DNA of 64,000 bases from JBEIGE01 sp040382055 (GTDB taxonomy: Bacteria; Pseudomonadota; Gammaproteobacteria; Burkholderiales; Burkholderiaceae_C), in the NCBI GenBank assembly GCA_040382055.1, contig JBEIGE010000003.1, positions 124,001-188,000 of the forward strand, in the 5' to 3' direction. Made by a program: the position numbers and the translations under genes. Of the stretch, positions 8,238 to 16,475 are shown piece after piece. How positions within the stretch are numbered: position 1 is the first letter of the stretch; each line of letters starts with the position of its first letter. The notes below the pieces were generated by a model that saw only the letters and a program-made list of their open reading frames with translations, had not been told where the DNA came from and ran no database searches.

Positions 8238-9128
8238 ATGAGCGAACAAGGACTCCCCAGCACACGCGTACCGTACTCGGCTATTGTTGACCGTCCCCCG
8301 CTAACCCTGCCTCAGGGCGGCCGTATGCTGGTTTGGGTGATTGTGAACGTTGAGCACTGGAGCATGGAGCGGGCCATGCCCCGTACCGTATTGAGCCCTC
8401 CCATGGGGCAGCCGCTTCAGCCCGATCTTCCCAACTGGGCTTGGCACGAATACGGTATGCGTGTGGGTTTCTGGCGCCTCCACGATGCGCTCAAGAACCT
8501 GGGAATTGTTCCAACACTGGCCATCAATGGTGTGGTTTGCAAGTCGTACCCGCGGGTCGCGTCTGCAGCCCTTGATCTGGGCTGGGAATTTATGGGCCAC
8601 GGTTATGTTCAGGGCCCAATGCACGCGCTGGCCAATCAGCGCGAGGCGATTTTGCAAACGGTCGATGCCATCAAGGCCTTCACGGGAAAGGCGCCAACAG
8701 GCTGGGAAAGCCCGGGTTTGACTGAGACGGCTGAGACGATTGACTGTCTGGCTGAGGCTGGAATTGAGTATGTGGCCGATTGGGTGTTTGATGACCAGCC
8801 GGTCTGGATTCCAGCCAAGCCCAAACCTGTGCTTTCGGTTCCCTACAGTGTTGAGATCAATGACATCCCGATGATGCTCTTGCAAAGCCACACGGGTGCC
8901 GAGTTGTACGAGCGCGGTGTTGCACAGATTGATCGCCTTTGGCAGGACAGCGAAACCATTCCCCGTGTGATGGCGATCAGCGTGCATCCTTACATCACCG
9001 GGACCCCGCACCGGATCGCCATGTTCGAGAAGCTTTTGTCTTATGTAAAGTCAAAGCCTGGAGTGATAATCCAAACTGGGGAGCAGATCAATCACTGGTA
9101 TCGCACGCAAGTGCCAGCACCTCTTTAA
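8238..9128 (+). CDS. Polysaccharide-deacetylase-fold (NodB/PuuE-like) hydrolase
   Basis: This 296-residue protein of the NodB homology fold resembles PuuE-type allantoinases and cyclic-imide hydrolases more than cell-wall deacetylases. Evidence is the lack of a signal peptide, the NVEHWSM segment in place of the TFDDG motif, the GHGYVQGPMH segment where the H-x3-H metal motif is expected, and the GWESPG motif. It probably opens amide or imide bonds of small molecules in the cytoplasm. It begins 3 bp after the Bug gene, so its substrate may be what that receptor binds. The nearby amidohydrolase and flavin monooxygenase fit a heterocycle or amide breakdown route. That pathway is inference. Confidence 0.78.
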   Translation: MSEQGLPSTRVPYSAIVDRPPLTLPQGGRMLVWVIVNVEHWSMERAMPRTVLSPPMGQPLQPDLPNWAWHEYGMRVGFWRLHDALKNLGIVPTLAINGVVCKSYPRVASAALDLGWEFMGHGYVQGPMHALANQREAILQTVDAIKAFTGKAPTGWESPGLTETAETIDCLAEAGIEYVADWVFDDQPVWIPAKPKPVLSVPYSVEINDIPMMLLQSHTGAELYERGVAQIDRLWQDSETIPRVMAISVHPYITGTPHRIAMFEKLLSYVKSKPGVIIQTGEQINHWYRTQVPAPL

Positions 9129-9163
9129 ACTGCATCACTTTAATTCACGGCCTTGCCTGTCAA

Positions 9164-9886
9164 TTGCCTTTCAGTACCAAAGATAAGACCACCCAGGCGC
9201 CCAAGCGTGCGGCCAAACGTGTGACCCGTTTGCCTCAGGCCAGGTTGTCTCCGGCTGAGCGTGAGAAGCAGATCATTGACGGGGCGATTGCTTATTTTGC
9301 AGAGGTTGGATTTTCCGGTCAAACCCGGGAACTCTCCAACCGATTGGGTATTACGCAACCCCTGTTGTACCGTTATTTTGCGAATAAGCAAGAGCTGGTG
9401 GAGCGGGTTTATCAAACTGTGTTCGAAGGCCGCTGGAATCCGGACTGGATTGCCTTGCTGCAAGACCAGAATCAGCCTCTGCGCGAGCGCCTGATTGAGT
9501 TTTACCGGCGCTACTCGGAAGCCACCTATCAACCCGACTGGATAAGAATTTACATGTATGCCGGGCTGTCCAACCCCGAGCTTAATCAGCGCTACATCAA
9601 GCTCATCCGCAGAGAACTCATGCCGGTGCTGTGCCGGGAATTACGCCGTTACTGCGGCATCAAGGACGTGACAGCCAAAGTAAGTGACGAGGAGATGGAG
9701 TATGTCTGGAGTCTGCACGGTGGTATTTTTTACTATGCCGTGCGACACCATGTCTACAAGATCAAACTCTCGGTCGGCTTGATGGAAAAGGCTGCCTTCG
9801 CCATTGATAACTTTCTGGCGGGCGCGCTGGTCACTTACCCCCGCTTGCTAGGCGTTTTGCCAACCATTCGCTCGAGCACTGCATAA
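9164..9886 (+). CDS. TetR-family transcriptional regulator
   Basis: This is a TetR repressor-type protein. The helix-turn-helix is clear near the N-terminus: YFAEVGFSGQT, then LSNRLGITQPLLYRYF. A helical ligand domain follows, ending in GALVTYPRLL. No ATG exists in frame after the preceding gene stops at 9128. TTG at 9164 is the most likely start (240 residues), with a basic leader of about 30 residues; a GTG further in is possible. Its 3' end overlaps the convergent dehydrogenase by 52 bp. As the only regulator here it probably controls the surrounding catabolic genes, and TAATTGATC near two promoters is a candidate site. Confidence 0.8.
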   Translation: MPFSTKDKTTQAPKRAAKRVTRLPQARLSPAEREKQIIDGAIAYFAEVGFSGQTRELSNRLGITQPLLYRYFANKQELVERVYQTVFEGRWNPDWIALLQDQNQPLRERLIEFYRRYSEATYQPDWIRIYMYAGLSNPELNQRYIKLIRRELMPVLCRELRRYCGIKDVTAKVSDEEMEYVWSLHGGIFYYAVRHHVYKIKLSVGLMEKAAFAIDNFLAGALVTYPRLLGVLPTIRSSTA

Positions 9887-10797
9887 ACCGCAGCGGTGTC
9901 GTCCATGCCATGACCCAGCGCCATGGCGGCGTTGTAAATGGGCAAACAGGCAGCAAACAAAGGTGCAGGAGTGTCGCTGTACTGCAAAGCGTCATTGATC
10001 AGACGCATGTCTTTTTGCCAGGTTGATACCTTCATGGTGGCTTCGCCCCAGGAACGATCAACCATGACAGGCCCACGAACTGTAAACATGCGCGAGCCAC
10101 CAGCGCCATCAGCTACTACCTTGACGATGGTTGCTGCATCCAGGCCGCAGCGCACGCCCATCATGATGGCCTCGGCAGTTGACACATTGTGAATCGCAAC
10201 CAGCAGATTGGCCACCAGCTTCATGCGGATACCATTGCCAAAACCACCCACGTCATAGCGGGCGCGTGCAAAGCCTTCAAACACCGGGATCATGGCCTTG
10301 ATGGCCTTGGCTTGCCCGCTGGCATAGATAGCCAGGTCACGGTTGACAGCTTGCGCCCCGGTTCCTGAAAGTGGGCAATCCAGGAGTGTGATCTTGTGTT
10401 TGGCCAGCAAAGCGTGGGCGCGGAGTTTCGCAGTTTCAGGCAGGGTGCTGGTTTCGGCGACGATCAGGCCTTTGGCGCCCTTTTCTTTGGCGGCGATCAG
10501 CTCCAGGCACACTTGGTCCAGCGCGGCCTCACTGGGCAGTGACAGGATGATATGACTGGTTTGCTGAGCCAGTTCGGTCACTCCGCTGCAGACATGACCG
10601 CCTACTTTTTTGAGCCGTGCGCAGGCTTTGGCAACCGGGTCATAGCCGTAAACTGTAAAGCCGGCCTTGACCAGGTTGGCAGCCATGGCAGAACCCATGA
10701 TGCCCAATCCGACCATGCCCACTGTTTTGTCAGCAGCAGGCAGGGTTTTAGGGGATGGGGATTCTTTTTTCTTGGAAGCGGAAGTAGCCACGGACAT
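9835..10797 (-). CDS. NAD(P)-dependent beta-hydroxyacid dehydrogenase, second copy
   Basis: This 320-residue member of the 3-hydroxyisobutyrate/tartronate-semialdehyde reductase family has a Rossmann motif GLGIMGSAMAANL near residue 33, the ETST loop, the CPLSGTG segment (normally PVSGG) and the catalytic lysine in RMKLVANLL. A 24-residue polar, Lys/Ser/Pro-rich leader precedes the core and looks dispensable. It is distinct from the copy at 6243-7136. It lies downstream of the LLM monooxygenase and flavin reductase on the same strand, with a 44-bp gap, so the three probably form one reverse operon. Its end overlaps the TetR gene. The substrate is unknown. Confidence 0.86.
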   Translation of the reverse strand: MSVATSASKKKESPSPKTLPAADKTVGMVGLGIMGSAMAANLVKAGFTVYGYDPVAKACARLKKVGGHVCSGVTELAQQTSHIILSLPSEAALDQVCLELIAAKEKGAKGLIVAETSTLPETAKLRAHALLAKHKITLLDCPLSGTGAQAVNRDLAIYASGQAKAIKAMIPVFEGFARARYDVGGFGNGIRMKLVANLLVAIHNVSTAEAIMMGVRCGLDAATIVKVVADGAGGSRMFTVRGPVMVDRSWGEATMKVSTWQKDMRLINDALQYSDTPAPLFAACLPIYNAAMALGHGMDDTAAVYAVLERMVGKTPSKRG

Positions 10798-10841
10798 GTC
10801 CTGATAGAGAAGAGTTGATCGGTGTTGAGGTGAGTTTCTGT

Positions 10842-11936
10842 TTACGACTGGCCAATAGCCGCATTGACCCGCGGCATCACCTGCTCGGCCATCAGTTGCA
10901 TGGAGCGCTTGGCCAGCACAGGGTCGATCCAGTCATGGCACGCATACAAGAGCGTGCCAAAGTCGCCGACGTGTTCGCGAAAGGCCAGTAACTGATCGAC
11001 AACCGAATCGACAGTACCGGCCAGTACCAGACGCTTGGTGACGTATTCGGGCGTGATCGCTTCATTGGGCATGTCGGGGTCGGTCTTGAACAGGTTGCCC
11101 CGGCCACCTGCCCCGACCAGTTTGCGCACCAGTTGTTTGAAATAGAAGTGGTAGGGACCCGAGGTCTCATGCGCATAGCGCTGGGCAGTGGCTTCGTCAT
11201 CGGCAACAAAAATACTCTTGGCCACGCGCCATTCGGCGGGAGCTGCCACGGCACCAATAGAGGTGCGGCCTTCGACGTACTTGGGCCAGTGGGTTTTGAC
11301 CCATTCGGGCATAAGAAAATTGGCTGAAATGGGTTGCCAACCGCGCTTGGCCATCTCGGTTACGCCCTGGGAAAAAGGTGCCACTGCGGTGCCCACAATC
11401 AGGGGGTGTGGCTTTTGAAATGGCTTCATGATGAAACCCTGACCGATTTCAGGGATCATGGTCCGGCCCACTGAGACGTTCCAGTATTTGCCCTCAATGT
11501 TGTAAGGCGGCTCTGATTCCCAGATCTTGAGTACGGCGTTGATTGATTCGACAAACATCTCGTTGCGGTTGTTTCCGAAATTGCCGAACACTTCGGCATC
11601 AGACCTGAGTCCGCCGGGGCTGATACCCATGATGAATCGGCCCTTGAGCATGTGGTCCAGCATGGCCGCTTGCGCTGCTATGGCTGCGGGGTGGCTGTTG
11701 GGCATGTTGATCGTGCCTGTACCCAGCATGATGTTCTTGGTGTCGTGCACCAGACTGGCCAGAAAGATCATGGACGAGGTCACCGTTTCTGCGGCATCGG
11801 TGACATGCTCTCCCACAAAGGCTTCAGAAAACCCCAGTTTGTCAGCTAGCAAAATGGCTTCGCGGTCCTCTGCCAGGGTCTCACCAATATTGCGTCCAGG
11901 GGGATGCAAGGGCATCATGAACATTCCGAGTTTCAT
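10842..11936 (-). CDS. LLM-class flavin-dependent monooxygenase (luciferase-like)
   Basis: This 364-residue luciferase-like monooxygenase uses reduced FMN and O2 to oxidise small substrates such as limonene-type terpenes, sulfonates or heterocycles. The barrel start MKLGMFMMPLHPP, the GFSEAFVGEHV segment, the LGTGTINMP strand and the MGISPGG phosphate loop are visible. AAGGAA lies upstream of the ATG at 11936; a longer reading has no ribosome site and would run into the flavin reductase. That reductase sits 37 bp upstream on the same strand and would supply FMNH2. This two-gene layout is the usual form of two-component monooxygenases. The substrate is unknown. Confidence 0.87.
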   Translation of the reverse strand: MKLGMFMMPLHPPGRNIGETLAEDREAILLADKLGFSEAFVGEHVTDAAETVTSSMIFLASLVHDTKNIMLGTGTINMPNSHPAAIAAQAAMLDHMLKGRFIMGISPGGLRSDAEVFGNFGNNRNEMFVESINAVLKIWESEPPYNIEGKYWNVSVGRTMIPEIGQGFIMKPFQKPHPLIVGTAVAPFSQGVTEMAKRGWQPISANFLMPEWVKTHWPKYVEGRTSIGAVAAPAEWRVAKSIFVADDEATAQRYAHETSGPYHFYFKQLVRKLVGAGGRGNLFKTDPDMPNEAITPEYVTKRLVLAGTVDSVVDQLLAFREHVGDFGTLLYACHDWIDPVLAKRSMQLMAEQVMPRVNAAIGQS

Positions 11937-11973
11937 AGCGTTCCTTAAGGGCTTTTGAGAGGGTAAATTGAAT

Positions 11974-12492
11974 TCAGGCATTCTTGGCGCTGACCAAATC
12001 AACACCTTGCATGTATTTGCCGTTGAAAAACAAAAGGGGGTCTGCATGCTTGTGGGCGTAGTGCTCAACCTGGCCAAGAAAAAGCACATGATCACCGACG
12101 ATTTGCTGATTAACCAGAGCGCATTCAATGGTAGCTGCACATCCGGCAAGAACAGGAATACCATGAATGCCGGGGCTGTATTCCACACCAGCAAACTTGT
12201 CTGCCGAGGGCTTCGAGAATTGATTGGAAAGGTTGAGCTGGTCGATGGTCAGCACGTTGATAACGAACCGACCGGAATTACTGAAAGCTTCCATGTTCGG
12301 GGATTTGTTGGATAAGCTCCAAAGGACGATCGGTGGATCGAGCGACACGGTGTTGAACGAGTTGGCGGTAATGCCGATTTTTGTCCCTTCCTTGCTCAGG
12401 GTAGTAACTACCGTCACGCCTGTGCCGAATCGGCCGAAGGCACGACGCAAGTCAAGTGGGTCGATTCCGCTGATATCGCCTGTTTTCGTCAT
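11974..12492 (-). CDS. Flavin reductase, small component of two-component monooxygenase
   Basis: This 172-residue FMN/FAD reductase of the HpaC/DszD-like fold has the typical N-terminal block LRRAFGRFGTGVTVVTT, then ITANSFNTVSLDPPIVLWSL and the FVINVL strand. It uses NAD(P)H to make free reduced flavin for a partner oxygenase, almost certainly the LLM protein encoded next on this strand. The final GxD(H)xxFxGxV-like segment (VGDHVLFLGQVEH) is intact. It is the first gene of the reverse operon and has a TATAAT-type -10 about 60 bp upstream. No DNA-binding or membrane segment is seen. Confidence 0.9.
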   Translation of the reverse strand: MTKTGDISGIDPLDLRRAFGRFGTGVTVVTTLSKEGTKIGITANSFNTVSLDPPIVLWSLSNKSPNMEAFSNSGRFVINVLTIDQLNLSNQFSKPSADKFAGVEYSPGIHGIPVLAGCAATIECALVNQQIVGDHVLFLGQVEHYAHKHADPLLFFNGKYMQGVDLVSAKNA

Positions 12493-12978
12493 GTGTTGCT
12501 TTCAAGCGCAGACCTAGAGAGGGTGCTAATTAATTGATCGACCGCTAAATTATAGACTAATCGGAAAAAAACTCAGCTTCAGTCGCGGCGACTGATAAAG
12601 TCAAGCACAGCTTGATTGGGTCACCAGCGTTTTCCAGATTCAAAATATGTGGCCGTCGACAAAATGACTCTGGATATCCAAATCTTGCCAGAGTTGTAAA
12701 CATCGTCGGCAAGTTCTTCGATGGTGCATTTCCTCTGTGAATGGCTATCTGCACCATGCAGCCACGTTCGATCCGATAGGGTGACTCAAGGTGATCAGGC
12801 TGCCGCTTTTTGGCTCATGAATGGCACATTCAAAATGTGTTTGCATATCGATGTTGGGGGTATCAGGGGTTAATTCAGTCTTGAGTCCGGGCGGTCAGTT
12901 CGGATGCAATTGAAACAAGTTACAGTAATGGCCTGTCGTCATCCACGCAAAATGTTCAACAACACAGGAGTAATTGAC
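12493..12978. other. 486-bp gene-free region with the reverse operon promoter
   Basis: No convincing gene is seen. Reading on the minus strand, a perfect TATAAT lies at 12549-12554, with TAATTGATC (12531-12539 on the plus strand) just downstream of it, where a repressor could sit. A 66-codon minus-strand frame at 12557-12757 has no recognisable domain or ribosome site. The HiPIP promoter should lie in the right half, but no clear -35/-10 pair was found. Confidence 0.5.
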
Positions 12979-13284
12979 ATGACTAAACGCCGTGAATTTG
13001 TAATTCAAATCGCTTTGGGCAGCGGTGCCCTCATGACCGGGCATGCCTTTGCACAAGCCCCTATGCTGGCAGAGACTGACGCCAACGCTGTTGCCCTTGG
13101 CTACAAGGCCGATGGCAGTAAAGTCGATAAAGCCAAGTTTCCAAAATACGCAGCCGGCCAGGTTTGTTCCAACTGCGCACTTTTCCAGGGCAAGGCGACG
13201 GATGCCGCTGGCGGCTGCCCTTTGTTTGCTGGCAAGCAGGTTTCTGGCAAAGCCTGGTGCAGTGCCTATGCGAAAAAAGCCTGA
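12979..13284 (+). CDS. High-potential iron-sulfur protein (HiPIP), exported by Tat
   Basis: This 101-residue precursor of a periplasmic [4Fe-4S] electron carrier has four cysteine ligands in the order CxxC (CSNC), GGCP and WCSAY, with 13 residues between the later ones. The leader has a twin-arginine-like KRREF motif and a hydrophobic stretch ending at HAFA, fitting Tat export of the folded cluster protein. ATG at 12979 is chosen because AGGAG lies 9 bp upstream and the leader then begins correctly. HiPIPs carry electrons to reaction centres, terminal oxidases or iron oxidation systems; no such partner is visible here. A terminator follows, so the gene is a single unit. Confidence 0.93.
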   Translation: MTKRREFVIQIALGSGALMTGHAFAQAPMLAETDANAVALGYKADGSKVDKAKFPKYAAGQVCSNCALFQGKATDAAGGCPLFAGKQVSGKAWCSAYAKKA

Positions 13285-13306
13285 TTGAGTTCAGACTTGT
13301 ATTCCC

Positions 13307-13333
13307 AAACCCCGCCGAGGCGGGGTTTTTTTT
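13307..13333 (+). terminator. Rho-independent terminator after HiPIP
   Basis: CCCCGCC and GGCGGGG form a GC-rich stem with a very short loop, followed by eight T. It ends the HiPIP transcript and isolates it from tctCBA. Confidence 0.93.
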
Positions 13334-13455
13334 GGGCTTAGTTCAGCCAGCCAAGTTTATTTACCCAACCAGAATTTCCGAATTTGCGCTCTTGATTGCT
13401 TTAATATCACGTACCGACCGGATAAGGTCATTCAAAATATGAACAGGAGACAAGC

Positions 13456-14415
13456 ATGCGTCGTGACCAATTTCTAAAAGCCTTGGGGGCGATGTCCCTT
13501 GCGGGAACAGTGCCTTTGTCTGCACAGGCGGCTAACAATCTCAAAATGATGATTCCCGCCAACCCGGGAGGCGGGTGGGACACCACGGGCAGGGCGCTGG
13601 GTAAAGCCCTGCAGGATTCCGGAGCTGCGGCCACTGTGACATTTGAGAATAAGGGCGGCGCTGCGGGGGCGATTGGCTTGGCACAGTTTGCCAACGCTGC
13701 CAAGGGAGACCCCAGCGCTTTGATGGTGATGGGGGCTGTCATGCTGGGGGGCATTATTACTGGCAAACCCCCGGTGGGGCTGGACAAGCTGACCCCTATC
13801 GCCCGCCTGACCAGTGAGTTCAATGTGTTTGTTTTGCCGGCAGGTTCTCCCTTTAAAACCATGGCCGATGTCGTTGCCCAGATGAAGAAAGACCCCGGCA
13901 GTGTCAAGTGGGCAGGCGGCTCCAGAGGATCAACCGAGCATATTGCTGCAGCCATGATTGCCCGTGAGGTGGGTGTGGACGCTTCGAAAATCAACTATGT
14001 TGCTTTCCGGGGCGGCGGTGAGGCCGTGGCGGCGATCCTGGGTGGCAATGTGACGGTGGGCGGTAGCGGTTACAGCGAGTTCTCCCAGTACATTGAATCC
14101 GGAAAAATGGTTCCGATTGGGGTGACGTCTGCTACCCGGCTCAAAGGCATTGCCGTTCCAACGCTCAAAGAGCAGGGCATCAATGTCGAGATCGGTAACT
14201 GGCGAGGTGTTTATGGCGCTGTTGGCATCACACCTGAACAGCGTAAAGCATTGACTGACATGGTGGTCAAAGCCAGCAAGTCCAAGGCCTGGGCCGAGGC
14301 GATGGAAAAAAATGCCTGGACACCGGCTTTGCTGACGGGCAAAGACTTTGAAGATTTTGTGGACCGAGAATTTGCTAGCCTGCGAGTTACCATGGTCAAA
14401 GCCGGGATGATTTGA
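13456..14415 (+). CDS. tctC: Tripartite tricarboxylate transporter, substrate-binding protein TctC
   Basis: This 319-residue periplasmic receptor has a Tat-like leader (RRDQFLK, then an AQAA cleavage region). The mature part begins with MIPANPGGGWDTTGR and has the GGAAGAIG loop, which is closer to true TctC (citrate/tricarboxylate type) than to generic Bug proteins. TctB starts at the next base after its stop codon and TctA follows, so the three make a full TTT system. AGGAG lies upstream of the ATG. The natural ligand may be citrate or another carboxylate; sequence alone does not decide. It may also share membrane parts with the orphan receptors at 7251 and 32256. Confidence 0.93.
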   Translation: MRRDQFLKALGAMSLAGTVPLSAQAANNLKMMIPANPGGGWDTTGRALGKALQDSGAAATVTFENKGGAAGAIGLAQFANAAKGDPSALMVMGAVMLGGIITGKPPVGLDKLTPIARLTSEFNVFVLPAGSPFKTMADVVAQMKKDPGSVKWAGGSRGSTEHIAAAMIAREVGVDASKINYVAFRGGGEAVAAILGGNVTVGGSGYSEFSQYIESGKMVPIGVTSATRLKGIAVPTLKEQGINVEIGNWRGVYGAVGITPEQRKALTDMVVKASKSKAWAEAMEKNAWTPALLTGKDFEDFVDREFASLRVTMVKAGMI

Positions 14416-14928
14416 ATGCAAAATTCGTCCCGCTCGGTGACCTCCCAGACCCTCATCGGATGTGGTGCGATCGGCGTGGCTTCTGTGATGGTTTACGGCG
14501 CACTTTCCATCCCGTCTGATGCTGGCTATGCGGGTGTTGGACCCAACTTTTTACCCTGGGTGGTTGCAACTGCGCTGTTGATCTGTGGTCTGGCCCTGTT
14601 GTGGGAGGCCAAAACCGGCGGTTACCGTGAGTTGGAAGAGCCTACTGGCGCGGCGCGCGGGGACTGGGTTTCGCTGGCTTGGGTGTCCGCAGGTGTTCTG
14701 GCCAATGCTGCCTTTATTACTACTTTGGGATTTGTACTGAGTTGTACTTTGTGTTTTGCGCTGGCCGTGCGCGGCTTGCGCATCGCAGAGGGTCGCTCTG
14801 CCGGAGGTCCACGCCAAACGATGATTGACACCTTGACCGGGATTTTGATTGCCGCGCCCGTTTTCTGGTTGTTTACAAAATTACTCGCCATCAATTTACC
14901 CGGTCTCACAAACACCGGCTGGTTGTAG
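14416..14928 (+). CDS. tctB: Tripartite tricarboxylate transporter, small membrane subunit TctB
   Basis: This 170-residue small integral membrane protein has four predicted helices: about 12-32 (IGCGAIGVASVMVYGALSI), 42-62, 82-108 and 132-152. The GVGPNFLPWVVA segment near residue 36 matches the TctB signature G(V)GP(x)FFP. Its role is to support the large channel TctA; the mechanism is not well understood in the family. Its ATG directly follows the TctC stop and TctA begins 27 bp later, so all three are one operon. Confidence 0.9.
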   Translation: MQNSSRSVTSQTLIGCGAIGVASVMVYGALSIPSDAGYAGVGPNFLPWVVATALLICGLALLWEAKTGGYRELEEPTGAARGDWVSLAWVSAGVLANAAFITTLGFVLSCTLCFALAVRGLRIAEGRSAGGPRQTMIDTLTGILIAAPVFWLFTKLLAINLPGLTNTGWL

Positions 14929-14955
14929 TAGGCCTTACAGACCAACGGGGCCGAC

Positions 14956-16449
14956 ATGCTTGAGACCTGGAACAATCTTCTTTCCGGCTTTGCCACTGCA
15001 GGCACGCCGATCAATCTGCTGTGGGCTTTTGTGGGTTGCGCGTTGGGAACTGCCATTGGTGTTTTGCCGGGACTGGGCCCGGCGGTCACGGTGGCCATGC
15101 TGTTGCCCATCACGTCCCAGGTTGAGCCTACGGCATCCATGATTTTCTTTGCCGGAATCTACTACGGTGCCATGTACGGGGGCTCCACCACCTCAATTTT
15201 GCTCAATACACCCGGTGAGACCGGCACCATGGTGACCGCCCTGGAAGGTTTCAAGATGGCCAAAAATGGGCGTGCAGGGGCTGCCCTGGCCACCGCAGCC
15301 ATCGGCTCTTTTGTCGCAGGCACCATCGCCACCGTACTGGTCACCCTGTTCGCCCCCCTGGTGGCGGAGCACGCGGTCAAACTCGGACCCCCGGAGTATT
15401 TTCTGCTCATGGTGCTGGCCTTCCTCACCGTTAGCGCAGTTCTTGGCAAAAGCTCTTTACGCGGGCTGACAGCCTTGTTTTTGGGCTTGGCTGCCGGACT
15501 GATCGGAATGGACCAGATTACTGGCCAAGTCAGGTATACCGCGGGCATTCCTGAGTTCATGGATGGTATTGAAGTGGTGCTTATTGCTGTGGGGCTGTTT
15601 GCGACCGGCGAGGTGCTTTATAACGCCTTGTATGAAGGAAGATCCACTGCCCAGTTGAATAGTCTCAATAAGGTTCACATGACGGGTAACGAGTGGCGCA
15701 GGTCGTGGCCGGCCTGGTTGCGCGGTACCGCACTGGGTTTTCCGTTTGGCACGATCCCGGCTGGCGGCTCGGAAATACCGACATTTCTGAGTTATGCCAC
15801 TGAGAAGAAGCTGTCTAAAAACCCCGAAGAATTTGGTACGACCGGTGCTATTGAAGGTGTGGCCGGCCCTGAGGCCGCCAATAATTCAGCAGTGACAGCA
15901 ACGCTGGTGCCTTTGCTGACGCTCGGAATCCCCACCTCTGTGACTGCGGCGATTTTGTTGTCTGCCTTGCAAAACTATGGCATTCAGGCTGGCCCGCAGT
16001 TGTTTGAGACATCTGCCACTCTGGTCTGGGCGCTGATAGCTTCTCTTTATATCGGCAATGTGATGCTCCTGGTGCTTAACCTTCCCATGGTGGGTTTATG
16101 GGTCAAGCTGCTCAAAATCCCCAAACCGCAGTTGTATGCCGGGATTTTGATTTTTGCCACGGTGGGTGTGTACGGCATGCGGCAAAGTGCGTTTGACTTG
16201 TTTGTGATGTATGCCATTGGCATGCTGGGTGTGCTGATGCGGCGGTTTGATTTTCCGGTTGCACCGGTGATCGTTGGCATGATTCTCGGCCCTCTGGCCG
16301 AGGCTCAAATGCGTAATGCACTGTCTATTGGCGAGGGCAAGTGGTCTGTTTTTATTGAGCGGCCTGCTTCTGCCACTTTGCTTGTCGTCGTGCTTCTATT
16401 GCTGTTGTTGCCGCTATTGCTCAAACTCATCAGGAAAAGACGGACCTGA
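14956..16449 (+). CDS. tctA: Tripartite tricarboxylate transporter, large permease TctA
   Basis: This 497-residue polytopic protein of about 11-12 helices is the transport channel of the TTT family, driven by a proton or sodium gradient. The first conserved motif GxxxGxxPGLGPxxxxA is present as ALGTAIGVLPGLGPAV, and the second, in the middle of the protein, reads FPFGTIPAGGSEIPTFLSY. The YYGAMYGGSTTSIL block is also typical. A leucine-rich last helix and a basic end close the protein. The length is normal for the family. It ends 26 bp before the 3' end of hemH on the other strand; no terminator was seen between them. Confidence 0.95.
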   Translation: MLETWNNLLSGFATAGTPINLLWAFVGCALGTAIGVLPGLGPAVTVAMLLPITSQVEPTASMIFFAGIYYGAMYGGSTTSILLNTPGETGTMVTALEGFKMAKNGRAGAALATAAIGSFVAGTIATVLVTLFAPLVAEHAVKLGPPEYFLLMVLAFLTVSAVLGKSSLRGLTALFLGLAAGLIGMDQITGQVRYTAGIPEFMDGIEVVLIAVGLFATGEVLYNALYEGRSTAQLNSLNKVHMTGNEWRRSWPAWLRGTALGFPFGTIPAGGSEIPTFLSYATEKKLSKNPEEFGTTGAIEGVAGPEAANNSAVTATLVPLLTLGIPTSVTAAILLSALQNYGIQAGPQLFETSATLVWALIASLYIGNVMLLVLNLPMVGLWVKLLKIPKPQLYAGILIFATVGVYGMRQSAFDLFVMYAIGMLGVLMRRFDFPVAPVIVGMILGPLAEAQMRNALSIGEGKWSVFIERPASATLLVVVLLLLLLPLLLKLIRKRRT

Positions 16450-16475
16450 ACATCACGTTGCTCGCGCATCCTGGG

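Noticed and set aside
8939..9163. Long upstream extension of the TetR frame from an ATG at 8939
   Set aside because: It overlaps the deacetylase-fold gene in another frame; the peptide before about 9164 has no family similarity.
12557..12757. 66-codon minus-strand frame in the gene-free region
   Set aside because: No domain, no ribosome site, and composition like non-coding DNA.
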